Notes: generated by a model from the letters alone, not told the origin. 33,743 nucleotides of DNA from Synergistaceae bacterium (GCA_017454625.1 JAFTCP010000053.1:1-33743), one strand, 5' to 3'; shown: positions 16,409 through 24,736, counted from the first letter of the stretch. Numbers and translations are program-made.

Positions 16409-16908
16409 CGACATCAACAAGCCTTAATGCTCACGAAAAAGTCAACAAGTCCAATCCGAGAATAGAATTTCGCGGGAAACTCGACAGCTTGAACGCGAGA
16501 ATAATTTTGTTTCAGGCCAATTCACAGGACGAAGAATATATTAGCGATTTGGAAGAATTTCGCGAAGTCGTGAGGAAGTTGCAGAGATGTGAGGCATGTG
16601 ATGAAGTTTTTGCAGAGAGATTAACTTTGTGGGGGCTTGACGAGGACGAAATTCATTCGCGTTCACATAATCCGGACAGGGGGCATATTCTCCCGCATTA
16701 TGACATGAAACGTGAGGCAGCCGAGATAAATTTTTTGAGAACGTTAACGCGTGAAGCTGAGATTTTAGCGTGTAAAGCCTTTGATGACAATGACACTCTC
16801 AGAATCATTCACGTCTTAAATAGATTAAGCAGTGCATTATACGTTCTCATATATAAATATTTGCCGGAAGATTTTAACAGGGTAATGAAATTCGGAAGGC
16901 TCTCCTGA
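16405..16908 (+). CDS. EutT-like cobalamin adenosyltransferase domain protein
   Basis: A 167-aa protein. From about residue 15 it follows the catalytic half of Eut[18 protein letters not shown], then [13 protein letters not shown] (78-90), [19 protein letters not shown] (108-126) and [13 protein letters not shown] (138-150). E. coli EutT has corresponding KSDPRLGFRAVLDS, LSDEDLHRLSHQP, LNLLRTKVRETE and LNRLSSTVYVMM. EutT proteins convert cob(I)alamin to adenosylcobalamin with ATP. The N-terminal metal-binding CCxxC region of enteric EutT is missing here, and CEAC at 62-65 is the only cysteine pair. It is translationally coupled to argF. AdoCbl is needed by aminomutases of ornithine and lysine fermentation, which would explain the pairing (inference). 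A different adenosyltransferase function cannot be excluded. Confidence 0.75.
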   Translation: MTTSTSLNAHEKVNKSNPRIEFRGKLDSLNARIILFQANSQDEEYISDLEEFREVVRKLQRCEACDEVFAERLTLWGLDEDEIHSRSHNPDRGHILPHYDMKREAAEINFLRTLTREAEILACKAFDDNDTLRIIHVLNRLSSALYVLIYKYLPEDFNRVMKFGRLS

Positions 16909-16926
16909 TGAAACGGGGGAGCTTGA
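16899..16926 (+). terminator. Weak terminator after the EutT-like gene
   Basis: GCTCTCC/GGGGAGC (16899-16905 with 16916-16922) overlaps the stop codon and is followed by TTGATTTT. It sits between converging genes. Confidence 0.4.
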
Positions 16927-16928
16927 TT

Positions 16929-18371
16929 TTACTTCAAGATGAATTTTTCCCCTGAAATTAACGCCCTCTTATAATCCCGAAGACTTGTATGCTGTAAAGT
17001 CATTCCGCTTGCTTCAGCGAAATTCTTTATCGTTGATACGGTTTCTTCATAGCCTTGGCCAGTCGCCGGATCAAAAGTAAATCCTCTTAAAAATGTCTGG
17101 AACTTTTCACGCTGTCTTTGCTCACAAGATGATAAATATTCGTTCATGTTCCTTCTGTAATCTTCCATGAGCTTGACAGATTGTTTCAATAGTTCTGCGG
17201 CTCTGTTATGCTGTTCGGCGTTCAATTTCGCGTTGTTGATAATCTCACGTGCCGACATAACTACCTGGCTTGCCACCATATAAACAACAACAGGAAGACA
17301 GGGATTTACGGATTTCAGCGCTATATCAAATCCCTTCATGGCGAAAATTGCTGTCGTTGATTTTATCGTCGCGTCCGTCAATTCGTCCTGAAGCTGTGAT
17401 GCGTTTATCTCGCCTTTGACGTAAGAATACACAGCCGCGCCCCCGTCAATTAATCCTCCAGCTAAAGCTGTTGATGCCGTAGCGTCCGAGATTACGGGAA
17501 TATTATTAGCACTTCCGGCAATTCGTATCCCCGCGCTTAATGCTCCGACGCTTCCGCCCCTGACTCCACTTTTAGTCGCGTCAATGCCAATATCTTTTAT
17601 TGCCTCGTCTAATTCCTTCTCATCGTTGAAAGCCGCGCATATATTACGAACTCCCGAGACAATACCGCCGACTGCCGCACCGTAAGCAGCTCCGTATCCT
17701 GCTGTCGTGCTTAATTCTCGTCCGTATTGTCTGTATCTGATTTTCCTGGTGAATTTTGCGACGGCTTCTTGTGAGATTTTCCCGTCATCGCCGCAGAGTG
17801 AATATATTTCTTGTGATGTCGTCCCGCCGGAGCTAATGCCTGTTCTTGGGTCGGTCAAGCCGTCGTAAAGATTTCTCACAGCGTCGTCATAAACAGCCCG
17901 TGAGATTTCGCCGTTGGTTAACATTCTTTCGAGTTCATAACGAATTAACGGGACTTTGTCGGACGGAGCAATCCTCTGCATTCCTGAATATTTCGGATTT
18001 GTGAAGTTGACAGCTGACTTATGAGGGGAATTGTTAAATTTCGCCTGGCCTCTGCCCGTTATTCTTCCGTCCTGAGAAAATCTGAAGTCATCAGGAGCGT
18101 GGGGTTCGTCAATGTCAGTAAGAGGCGTTCTGTCGAAAGTTATTCCCGTTTCGTTAGCGAGATTAGTTTGCAACTTCGCGGCTTCGATATACTCAAAGAG
18201 ATTGCCCTTCGCCTGTTCAAAGTCGACATTCTTTAAGCGTCCGGCCTTGTCGAGCAATAATCCCGTGCTTCTGATTGCCTCGTCTGTTCCTGTCTGGACG
18301 TTGTGAGCTTTGAAACTCGCTAAAAAATCTCCGAGCCTCTCGAAAATTTCGTGCTTAGTTCTCTTTGTCAT
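16929..18371 (-). CDS. Unknown protein: possible nuclease-like N-terminal part plus glycine-zipper and coiled-coil regions
   Basis: A 480-aa protein with no family I can name. Residues 50-130 read as a helix with acidic residues (FEYIEAAKLQTN), then HAPDDFRF (D94, D95) and GRGQAKF (Q109, K111). This spacing resembles the E...D...(E/Q)xK core of PD-(D/E)XK nucleases. KYSGMQRIAPSDKV follows. Residues about 222-315 are rich in Gly and Ala with short GxxxG/GxxxA steps (GYGAAYGAAVGG, RGGSVGALSAG, ALAGGLIDGGAA), like glycine zippers. A hydrophobic stretch lies near 358-373. A coiled coil follows at about 378-428, and then a helical tail. There is no signal peptide. G6 at 18379-18384 (minus) serves as ribosome-binding site 7 nt before ATG. 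It is the last gene of a minus-strand cassette whose upstream gene has a similar Gly/Ala core. Confidence 0.7.
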   Translation of the reverse strand: MTKRTKHEIFERLGDFLASFKAHNVQTGTDEAIRSTGLLLDKAGRLKNVDFEQAKGNLFEYIEAAKLQTNLANETGITFDRTPLTDIDEPHAPDDFRFSQDGRITGRGQAKFNNSPHKSAVNFTNPKYSGMQRIAPSDKVPLIRYELERMLTNGEISRAVYDDAVRNLYDGLTDPRTGISSGGTTSQEIYSLCGDDGKISQEAVAKFTRKIRYRQYGRELSTTAGYGAAYGAAVGGIVSGVRNICAAFNDEKELDEAIKDIGIDATKSGVRGGSVGALSAGIRIAGSANNIPVISDATASTALAGGLIDGGAAVYSYVKGEINASQLQDELTDATIKSTTAIFAMKGFDIALKSVNPCLPVVVYMVASQVVMSAREIINNAKLNAEQHNRAAELLKQSVKLMEDYRRNMNEYLSSCEQRQREKFQTFLRGFTFDPATGQGYEETVSTIKNFAEASGMTLQHTSLRDYKRALISGEKFILK

Positions 18372-18440
18372 TATTAATCCCCCCGTTTATCCCATAACAA
18401 AGCACCCGAACGCAACAGAATTAATCTCCTCAAGAGATAT

Positions 18441-18734
18441 TTAGCGCATGAAAAAGAATTCATATAAACGCCAACTCAACGGCATTTTGACTTTTTCTTT
18501 TTTCGCTTCGTTGCTGGCTGTGTTTGATGCTCCTCTTTTTGCTCCAGTCAATGCGAAAAATTTTTCCATCGTCGAATTGCTAATCTCATTCCCCGAAACG
18601 TAAGCATTATTAAACTCGTTCGTAATCTCCCTTGACGCTTCAAGAACATTCGCGGCTTTCGGCTCAATCTCAATTTCCTTCTTGGAGATGCTTTTTTCCC
18701 TCAGCAACGGTGTTTTCAGAATATTGAAGAATAT
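18441..18734 (-). pseudogene. In-frame continuation of the glycine-zipper gene after an amber codon
   Basis: Directly after the TAG at 18735-18737 the same frame stays open for 97 codons (IFFNILKTPLLREKSISKKE and on, ending in FFFMR) before TAA. A TTG at 18705-18707 could start an 88-aa product, but no ribosome-binding site is evident. The segment is charged and helical like the C-terminal part of the upstream protein. After the TAA the same frame gives 17 more sense codons. The simplest reading is one ancestral gene broken by stop codons. A separate small gene or stop readthrough are alternatives. Confidence 0.5.
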
Positions 18735-19607
18735 CTACGTCATCAGCCACGTGATATATAAAGTTTTGTCCTCCTGCTCCGTTAAGTCATTCGCTGAAGC
18801 GTTCGGTATCCTCTTGAGCCTGTCAACAATTTTTTCCATTTCACGAAGAAGCTCGTCATAAATCATCCTGAAACTTCCCAAGAAATTAATATAATCATCC
18901 GCGATAGTCTCAACATGATAATAGAAATCCCGGACCGTGTTCATCTTCTCAGCCGTGAGTTTCGCCTCTTGATAAATTTTCTTCGCTTCGGCTAAACGTT
19001 CCTGAGCCTTTGAGTGCATGATTGAGTCCGCGATTAACAGTACAGGAGCAAGCGCAATCCCGCCAAGTACGAGAGTTCCTCCGGCAACTCCCGCACCTCC
19101 TGCCGCTAATGAGCCTCCGCCGAACCACGCAAGTGTAGCACTTTTCGCCGCCGCTCCTGACAATGCCGCAATCGCCGTTCCTGTTGAAGCCGTCCCAAGC
19201 GTCGCAACTGCACCATAAGCAGCAACTCCGGCCAATGCTCCCGCGCTCAACGAAGCTGCACCACCTTGAATAATTTCTGTCGCGTTCATTGAAACCTTCT
19301 GCATCTCCCTAACGTCGAAATCAATTTTAACAGGAGCTTTCATTAATCCCTGCCCCGTGATCTTCACGTCAATTTGAGTGTCTGCAAAAAACTTGTGAAG
19401 CTCAACGAATTTTCCGATGCATTCAGATGAAATTTTCAGCTTAACTTCTCCAAGATTTTCAAGACTTCGTGTTGCGCGCTCGTGGGCACGTTCCATTTTT
19501 CGTTTAGCGTTATCATATTTGCTTTGAGCATTCTCAAGCGTCTGTTTAGCCTCTTTGTTCGTCTTGTAAGTGTCAATAATTGGAATATGCAATCTCATAG
19601 CCTCCAT
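18735..19607 (-). CDS. Glycine-zipper membrane protein flanked by coiled coils, probably truncated
   Basis: A 290-aa protein of unknown function. Residues 15-55 are a charged coiled coil (KEAKQTLENAQSKYDNAKRK and on). Residues 60-110 form a mixed domain. Residues 115-195 are an almost uninterrupted Gly/Ala/Ser-rich hydrophobic region (GGAASLSAGALAGVAAYGAV, then WFGGGSLAAGGAGVAGGTLV), enough for two or three membrane-inserting hairpins. Residues 198-265 are again coiled coil. There is no signal peptide. The layout (coil, zipper hairpins, coil) is that of helical membrane-inserting or pore-forming proteins, which is inference only. CGGGAG lies about 12 nt before ATG. It is likely co-transcribed with the 480-aa protein gene. 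A G9 tract lies 100 bp upstream. Confidence 0.65.
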   Translation of the reverse strand: MEAMRLHIPIIDTYKTNKEAKQTLENAQSKYDNAKRKMERAHERATRSLENLGEVKLKISSECIGKFVELHKFFADTQIDVKITGQGLMKAPVKIDFDVREMQKVSMNATEIIQGGAASLSAGALAGVAAYGAVATLGTASTGTAIAALSGAAAKSATLAWFGGGSLAAGGAGVAGGTLVLGGIALAPVLLIADSIMHSKAQERLAEAKKIYQEAKLTAEKMNTVRDFYYHVETIADDYINFLGSFRMIYDELLREMEKIVDRLKRIPNASANDLTEQEDKTLYITWLMT

Positions 19608-19706
19608 CTTTATTTACACTCCCGATGACTAAAACTAAGCGCATAAATCCTTTCGTCTCAATCTTTATATTACCGGGAATAAGTAATTTGCATAATGCCA
19701 TTATTT

Positions 19707-19715
19707 GGGGGGGGG
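19707..19715. repeat. G9 homopolymer between the divergent cassette and metY
   Basis: Nine G are followed by TATGTC, almost the same context as the G10 tract at 9939 (TATGATC). The 19608-19948 gap also holds the metY promoter and a 40-codon frame. I see nothing else in it. Confidence 0.85.
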
Positions 19716-19716
19716 T

Positions 19717-19839
19717 ATGTCAATCAGTGATAATACTTTCTCGGAAGACATTAATATTTTACCAGAAAATTTTTACGGCGTGATACTTGACTTTGAAAAT
19801 TTAGCGTGTAAAATCTTTCGCAATTTATTCATACTTTGA
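19717..19839 (+). CDS. Candidate 40-aa ORF adjoining the G9 tract
   Basis: ATG at 19717 opens a 40-codon frame ([19 protein letters not shown] and on) ending in TGA at 19837-19839. It has ordinary amino-acid composition and no known family. An ATG at 19695 upstream of the G tract would fuse in frame to it if the tract had eight or eleven G. With nine G that reading stops after 11 residues. It overlaps the metY promoter candidate, so it may be chance or a gene remnant. Confidence 0.25.
   Translation: MSISDNTFSEDINILPENFYGVILDFENLACKIFRNLFIL
19787..19814 (+). promoter_or_regulatory. Promoter of metY
   Basis: TTGACT (19787-19792), a 16-bp spacer and TAAAAT (19809-19814), a good sigma-70-type pair, lie 135 bp before the metY start. 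Confidence 0.6.
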
Positions 19840-19948
19840 AGGTGTGCTAATGAGCTTAACAAAATTTTTAGCGAGAATATTTTTGCGCACTCAGGACAAC
19901 AACGATAAAATTATTTCGCAAGAGACGAAACGAAAGGATATAAGCATA

Positions 19949-21238
19949 ATGAGTAACAATAAATACAAGTTCGAGACTTTACAGCTTCATGTTGGACAAG
20001 AAAGCGCTGACCCTTCGACTGATGCGAGAGCTGTACCGATTTACGCGACGACTTCATACGTTTTCAAGGATTCAGCGACTGCGGCGGGGAGATTTGGCCT
20101 GACAGTTCCGGGAAATATTTATACACGGTTAATGAACCCGACTAATGACGTTTTCGAGAAAAGAATTGCGGCACTCGAGAGCGGAGCTGCAGCACTCGCT
20201 ACGGCTTCAGGTTCGGCGGCAATAACTTACGCTGTCCAGAATATCGCGACTGCTGGCTCACACGTTGTTTCATCGACAAACCTTTACGGCGGAACGTTTA
20301 ACCTTTTCGCGAACACTTTACCTGAGCAGGGAGTTACGGCAGATTTTGTTGACCCGTCAAATCCTGAGAACTTCGAGAAAGCCATTAAGCCCAACACGAA
20401 ATTACTTTACGCTGAGACGCTCGGCAATCCCAATTCTGACGTAATAGACGTTGAAGCAATCGCGAAAATCGCTCACAAACACGGTATCCCGTTAGTCATC
20501 GACAATACTTTTGCAACACCGTATTTACTCAGGCCAATTGAATACGGAGCTGATATTGTCGTTCACTCAGCTACGAAGTTCATCGGCGGTCATGGTTCAG
20601 TAATGGGCGGAGTTGTTGTTGACGGCGGCAATTTTGACTGGGCACAGAATGATAAATTTCCCGGACTTTCAAAGCCTAACCCTTCATATCACGGCGTAGT
20701 TTTCACTCAAGCTGTCGGTAACCTCGCGTATATCATCAAGCTCCGCACAACTTTAATGAGAGATCAGGGAGCCTGTTTGTCGCCGTTTAACTCGTTCTTG
20801 CTGATACAGGGCTTAGAGACTTTATCACTCAGAGTTGAGCGTCATGTTGAGAACGCGTTAAAAGTTGTCGAGTTCCTGAAAAATCATCCTCAGGTCGCGA
20901 AAGTCAATCATCCTTCGCTTGAGACAGGAAAGCAGAAAGAGTTATACGATAAATATTTCCCCAACGGTGCGGCTTCAATTTTCACGTTTGACATTAAGGG
21001 AACAGCTGAGACCGCGAAAAAATTTACGGAGAGCCTTGAACTTTTCTCGCTTCTTGCGAACGTTGCCGACGTAAAATCTCTCGTAATTCATCCGGCATCA
21101 ACGACACATTCACAGCTTGACGAGAAGGAATTATTAGCTTGCGGCATTCGTCCGACGACAATTAGGCTCTCAATCGGAACAGAACATATTGATGATATTA
21201 TCGCGGACTTGGCTCATGGCTTCGAGGCTGTGAAGTAA
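19949..21238 (+). CDS. metY: O-acetylhomoserine sulfhydrylase
   Basis: A 429-aa PLP enzyme of the Cys/Met metabolism family that makes homocysteine from O-acetylhomoserine and sulfide (or methionine from methanethiol). The start at 19949 gives the standard [17 protein letters not shown] and has AAAGGA 10 nt upstream. An earlier GTG/ATG (19844/19850) would add a basic 33-35-residue leader untypical of the family. PLP site: [10 protein letters not shown] with D185, and [11 protein letters not shown] with K210 as the Schiff-base lysine. YTRLMNPT (58-65) is the tetramer-contact phosphate loop. The rrf2 gene starts on the base after its stop codon, so the pair is translationally coupled. Confidence 0.94.
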   Translation: MSNNKYKFETLQLHVGQESADPSTDARAVPIYATTSYVFKDSATAAGRFGLTVPGNIYTRLMNPTNDVFEKRIAALESGAAALATASGSAAITYAVQNIATAGSHVVSSTNLYGGTFNLFANTLPEQGVTADFVDPSNPENFEKAIKPNTKLLYAETLGNPNSDVIDVEAIAKIAHKHGIPLVIDNTFATPYLLRPIEYGADIVVHSATKFIGGHGSVMGGVVVDGGNFDWAQNDKFPGLSKPNPSYHGVVFTQAVGNLAYIIKLRTTLMRDQGACLSPFNSFLLIQGLETLSLRVERHVENALKVVEFLKNHPQVAKVNHPSLETGKQKELYDKYFPNGAASIFTFDIKGTAETAKKFTESLELFSLLANVADVKSLVIHPASTTHSQLDEKELLACGIRPTTIRLSIGTEHIDDIIADLAHGFEAVK

Positions 21239-21643
21239 ATGCTAATCTCAACGCGCGGAAGATACGCTTTAAGATTTCTCGTTGACTTGGCTGAAAATCA
21301 GGCGGGCGAAGGGTTTATCACAACTCAGGAACTTGCGGATCGTCAGCAGGTCTCTCATAAATACGCCGAACGTTTAATGGCTGTGTTATCGCGCAAAAAA
21401 TTTGTCCATACTCAGCACGGAAAAGGCGGCGGCTACAGACTTGACCGGAGTCCGGAGGATTATAAGGTCAGCGAAGTTCTCGAGGCGATGAGTGAGGAGC
21501 TTGTTCCTGTCGAGTGCTTGAAGTGTGAGCCGAACACGTGCCCAAGAGCTGAAAATTGCCGGACTCTTCCGATGTGGGAAAAACTCGGCGGGATTATTCA
21601 GAACTTTTTTGACGGAATAACTATTGCGGACTTGATGAAATAG
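21239..21643 (+). CDS. Rrf2-family transcriptional regulator
   Basis: A 134-aa winged-helix DNA-binding protein. The first 65 residues hold the Rrf2 signature (MLISTRGRYALRFLVDLAE, then HGKGGGYRL). The C-terminal part carries four cysteines (C93, C96, C101, C107), comparable to the cluster-binding region of IscR-type members but with different spacing. Fe-S or thiol sensing is possible. Its start directly follows the metY stop. By analogy with CymR, a repressor of cysteine and methionine genes, it may control metY (inference). Confidence 0.9.
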   Translation: MLISTRGRYALRFLVDLAENQAGEGFITTQELADRQQVSHKYAERLMAVLSRKKFVHTQHGKGGGYRLDRSPEDYKVSEVLEAMSEELVPVECLKCEPNTCPRAENCRTLPMWEKLGGIIQNFFDGITIADLMK

Positions 21644-21651
21644 AGTAAATT

Positions 21652-22068
21652 TTATGCTCCTTCGTGAGAAATTTGCGGAGGAGTATTTATTTCATAGCTG
21701 ATACCAACAAACGCAATTAACGCCCCTAATGAAACTTCAACGTCGGCGAGATTAAAATTATAATCAATAATTATCATCGGTATCCAGTCAATTACGTGGC
21801 CTAAAAAAATTCTCTCAAGCAAATTCGACAAAGCACCTCCGGCCATCACAGATAAGCCTATACGTGTTGACTTATTCATTTTCAGGAAAAAGCACGCAAA
21901 AATTATTAATCCACACGCAAACCCCGAAATTATAAGCACAAGTCCCGGCGCGTCTCTCATAATGTCCAAAGCAGCACCGGGATTAAATGTAAATGTCGCA
22001 AAATCGCTGAACGCATAACGCGCAAGATGTTCAATCAGAAGGCAGACGAGAATTATTACGACAGGCAA
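21652..22068 (-). CDS. lspA: Divergent signal peptidase II (LspA-like)
   Basis: A 138-aa protein with four hydrophobic helices, rather short for LspA (usually 150-170). It keeps FNPGAAL (N29), GGALSNLLER (77-86) and FNLADVEVSLGAL (105-117). These match E. coli LspA segments NYGAAF, GGALGNLFDR and FNLADTAICVGAAL. The aspartate of the GNxxDR motif, one of the two catalytic acids, is Glu85 here, and the TM1 aspartate is Glu13. The second catalytic Asp (D109) remains. LspA cleaves prolipoprotein signal peptides in the membrane. Activity of this variant is uncertain. It overlaps the HAD gene by 13 bases. Confidence 0.75.
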   Translation of the reverse strand: MPVVIILVCLLIEHLARYAFSDFATFTFNPGAALDIMRDAPGLVLIISGFACGLIIFACFFLKMNKSTRIGLSVMAGGALSNLLERIFLGHVIDWIPMIIIDYNFNLADVEVSLGALIAFVGISYEINTPPQISHEGA

Positions 22069-22886
22069 AATTTCTTTATCCCCTCAGCAATTCCGTCATC
22101 GTCGCAATCCGCAGTAACGTAATCCGCAATCGCTTTCAACTTCTCGCACGCATTCCCCATAACTACGCCAATTCCAGCGGACTTAATCATGTTAATATCG
22201 TTGAGGCCGTCGCCGAATGCCATTGTAGCGCTCACAGGAATTTTCACGTGTTCAGCAATGAATTTCAGAGCGTCGCCCTTGTTCGCATGAATATCATTAA
22301 TCTCAATGTTGTTGGGCACTGACGACGAGAAAATATTTTGCGGGAAAACAACGGGTAAAACCTCTAAAAGTTTCAGCCTTAAAGTCTGGTCGGTGAAAAA
22401 CGGTTGAATTTTTTGAACTCCGTGATTTTTTTCGCGTAAAGTCTCGAAAATATCATCGACAGGATGCCTAAAATCCGTCAACGCTTTCATTTGCCATTCT
22501 CCAATTGAGAACTCAGCGCGTTTTTCGTAATGTTCCCGCTTCATCCAGCCGAAACCGTCAACTACACAGTCAAATATACACGGCAGCTCATCAAGAACAT
22601 GTGCGATTGTCATAGCTCGTTCAACGGGAATTTCAAACTTTGCGAGAGATTTATTTTCCCGAACGTCAAAAATTTCTGCGCCGTTAATCGTTATGGCGTA
22701 ATGAATAAATTTCAGGCTTTTAACGTTCGCCGGCACAGCTTCCCAAAATCTCCCCGTTGCAGGAATAAGCTCAAACCCTTTACTCGCGGCCTCGTTCAGG
22801 GCTTCAAGTGTTGCAGGCGTGATTTCCTTTTTCCTGTTGAATAACGTATCATCAAGGTCAAACGCAATCAATTTTATATTTCCCAA
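22056..22886 (-). CDS. Cof-type HAD-IIB hydrolase
   Basis: A 276-aa cytoplasmic phosphatase. Start is TTG at 22886, with AAAGGAGG 12 nt upstream. Motif I is AFDLDDTLFN (nucleophile D10, D12), motif II is in the IPATGRF segment, and motif IV is GDGLNDINM (225-233). The middle third is the C2B cap typical of sugar-phosphate phosphatases (Cof/YidA). The substrate is unknown. Its 3' end overlaps the start of lspA. Confidence 0.9.
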   Translation of the reverse strand: MGNIKLIAFDLDDTLFNRKKEITPATLEALNEAASKGFELIPATGRFWEAVPANVKSLKFIHYAITINGAEIFDVRENKSLAKFEIPVERAMTIAHVLDELPCIFDCVVDGFGWMKREHYEKRAEFSIGEWQMKALTDFRHPVDDIFETLREKNHGVQKIQPFFTDQTLRLKLLEVLPVVFPQNIFSSSVPNNIEINDIHANKGDALKFIAEHVKIPVSATMAFGDGLNDINMIKSAGIGVVMGNACEKLKAIADYVTADCDDDGIAEGIKKFCLS

Positions 22887-22919
22887 TTTTTAACGCAGCC
22901 TCCTTTCTGAGTGAAGCAT

Positions 22920-22942
22920 AAAAATATAACGTGTTATATTTT
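22920..22942 (-). terminator. Palindromic terminator at the end of pepF
   Basis: AAAATATAAC and GTTATATTTT form a 10-bp inverted repeat with a 2-base centre, overlapping the pepF stop codon, with a short T run on the minus strand. Confidence 0.45.
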
Positions 22943-24736
22943 CCAGACGTTATAACCTTCAGTTAGTCTCTCGTCAAAAAGTTTCATCGTGCGTTCAAAA
23001 GGTTCCGAACTCGTCAAATCAACTCCGGCACGGCGTAAAATATTCAGGCTGTAATCACTTCCGCCGCTCTGCAAGAATTTCAAGTAGCGTTCGACTGCCC
23101 CGTCTTCATGGTTCAAGATTGCCGACGAGAAAGCACAAGCCGCCGTGAAGCCAGTAACATATTTATACACGTAAAAAGCCGAGTAGAAATGCGGGATCCG
23201 TGCCCATTCCGCGCAAAGTTCTTCATCAATTTTCATCTCCGGACCGTAACACTCGGCGTTAAGTTTTTCCCAGAGTTTGCACATGTAATCCGGCGTTAAA
23301 ATTCCTCCGGCTTCGGCGTAAGTGTGAGTTTCACGCTCAAAGTCCGCGAACATTGCCTGCCTGAAGAAAGTTGTGCGCACCATGTCATAATAATAGTTCA
23401 GAAGCCACTTTTTATTGTCAGAATGCTTCAGCATGTATTCAAGCAATAATGCCTCGTTCGTCGTTGAAGCGACTTCAGCGAGCAAAATTGTGTAATCCGC
23501 GTAAACTTGAGGCTGATTTTCCCGCGAATAATAGCTGTGTAAGCTGTGCCCCATCTCATGAACGAGCGTAAAAACGTCGCGCAAAGTCCCGTTGTAATTC
23601 AGCAGGACATAAGGATTAGTTCCGTATGCCCCCCATGAGTAAGCCCCCTTGCGTTTGCCCTTATTCTCGTAAATGTCGATCCAGCGTGAATTTATTCCCT
23701 TCTTGAAATTGTTCACGTAATCTTCTCCCAATGGCGCGAGAGCCTTCACAGCGAGTTCAACGGCATCTTCAAAGCTGGTTTCGTCTTTCGGCTCGTCGGA
23801 AATCGGAACGTTTAAATCATAATAATGAAATTCATCAAGTCCCAGAACTTTTTTGCGTAACGAGATTAATTTATGCATTAAACTTGATGAATAATTTCTT
23901 GCTGTGTCGACGACGTGATTATAGACATCTTCAGGGACATTCTCGCCGAATAATGCCATGTCCAAGCTGGATTTATATTTGCGTGTTCGTGAGTAAAAAA
24001 TATCGCCCTTGACTGAACCGGAATATAAAGCGGCGATTGCGTTTTTGTACTTCGCGTAAGTCCCGTAAATTCCCATGAAGGCATTTCTTCTCACATCACG
24101 ATTAAGGCTTCGGCTGAACTTGTACCAGCGTTCCTCCGTGAGTTCCGTAACATTTCCTTCTTCGTCCTGAATGTCCGGGAATTTCATATCTGCGTCAGTT
24201 AAGAGCGTAAAAGCATTCTCCGGAACGGCCTTCATCTCTCCGGCTTGAGCTAATAACACTTCCTGCTCATGAGGCAGAATATGTTCACGTTCACGCAGAA
24301 GTTTACGGAAGAAAAACTCATAACGCGTTAATTCATGCTCGGTCTTAATGCAATTGTTAATATAATCCTTAGGAAGCGCAAGAATTTCCGGCTCAAAGAA
24401 CGCCACAGCCGCCGAATATTTCACGAGCAGACTTTCAGCAAGCCCGGCCAATTCCATCGGTTTAGTCTCGCGCAAATCTTCATGGCTCTTCATGTTCGCG
24501 TAAACGTATAATTTATTCAGCTCAAGCGAAATTTCCTCGTCAAACTTTATGAACTCAAGCAAAGTCTTTGAGCCATCGCCTAATTTTCCAGAATAACTTT
24601 TCAGCTTCTCAATATTGGCCGCAGTGTCATCAAAATTTTTCTGCCAATCTTCAAATGTTGAATATATCGCATCTAAATCCCATTTGAAATTTTCGGGAAT
24701 ATCTTTTCTCTCTGGTACTTCGTTAGATTTGTTCAT
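22934..24736 (-). CDS. pepF: Oligoendopeptidase F
   Basis: A 600-aa M3-family zinc metallopeptidase, normal in length. The zinc motif HEMGH is at 393-397 with the third ligand in LLAEVASTTNEAL (E421). The N-terminal PepF domain (about 15-190) has FKWDLDAIYSTFEDW, and the C-terminal helical part ends in YNVWKI. It cleaves short peptides (about 7-17 residues) in the cytoplasm, as fits a peptide-fermenting organism. AGGAG lies about 15 nt before ATG. The coaE gene precedes it on the same strand. Confidence 0.95.
   Translation of the reverse strand: MNKSNEVPERKDIPENFKWDLDAIYSTFEDWQKNFDDTAANIEKLKSYSGKLGDGSKTLLEFIKFDEEISLELNKLYVYANMKSHEDLRETKPMELAGLAESLLVKYSAAVAFFEPEILALPKDYINNCIKTEHELTRYEFFFRKLLREREHILPHEQEVLLAQAGEMKAVPENAFTLLTDADMKFPDIQDEEGNVTELTEERWYKFSRSLNRDVRRNAFMGIYGTYAKYKNAIAALYSGSVKGDIFYSRTRKYKSSLDMALFGENVPEDVYNHVVDTARNYSSSLMHKLISLRKKVLGLDEFHYYDLNVPISDEPKDETSFEDAVELAVKALAPLGEDYVNNFKKGINSRWIDIYENKGKRKGAYSWGAYGTNPYVLLNYNGTLRDVFTLVHEMGHSLHSYYSRENQPQVYADYTILLAEVASTTNEALLLEYMLKHSDNKKWLLNYYYDMVRTTFFRQAMFADFERETHTYAEAGGILTPDYMCKLWEKLNAECYGPEMKIDEELCAEWARIPHFYSAFYVYKYVTGFTAACAFSSAILNHEDGAVERYLKFLQSGGSDYSLNILRRAGVDLTSSEPFERTMKLFDERLTEGYNVWKI

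Noticed and set aside
18735-18737. Pyrrolysine reading of the amber codon
   Set aside because: Not claimed as a feature: the window has no pyl genes and a second stop follows in the same frame, so gene decay is simpler.
19844-19948. 33-35-residue extension of MetY
   Set aside because: The family starts near [12 protein letters not shown] and a ribosome-binding site precedes that ATG.
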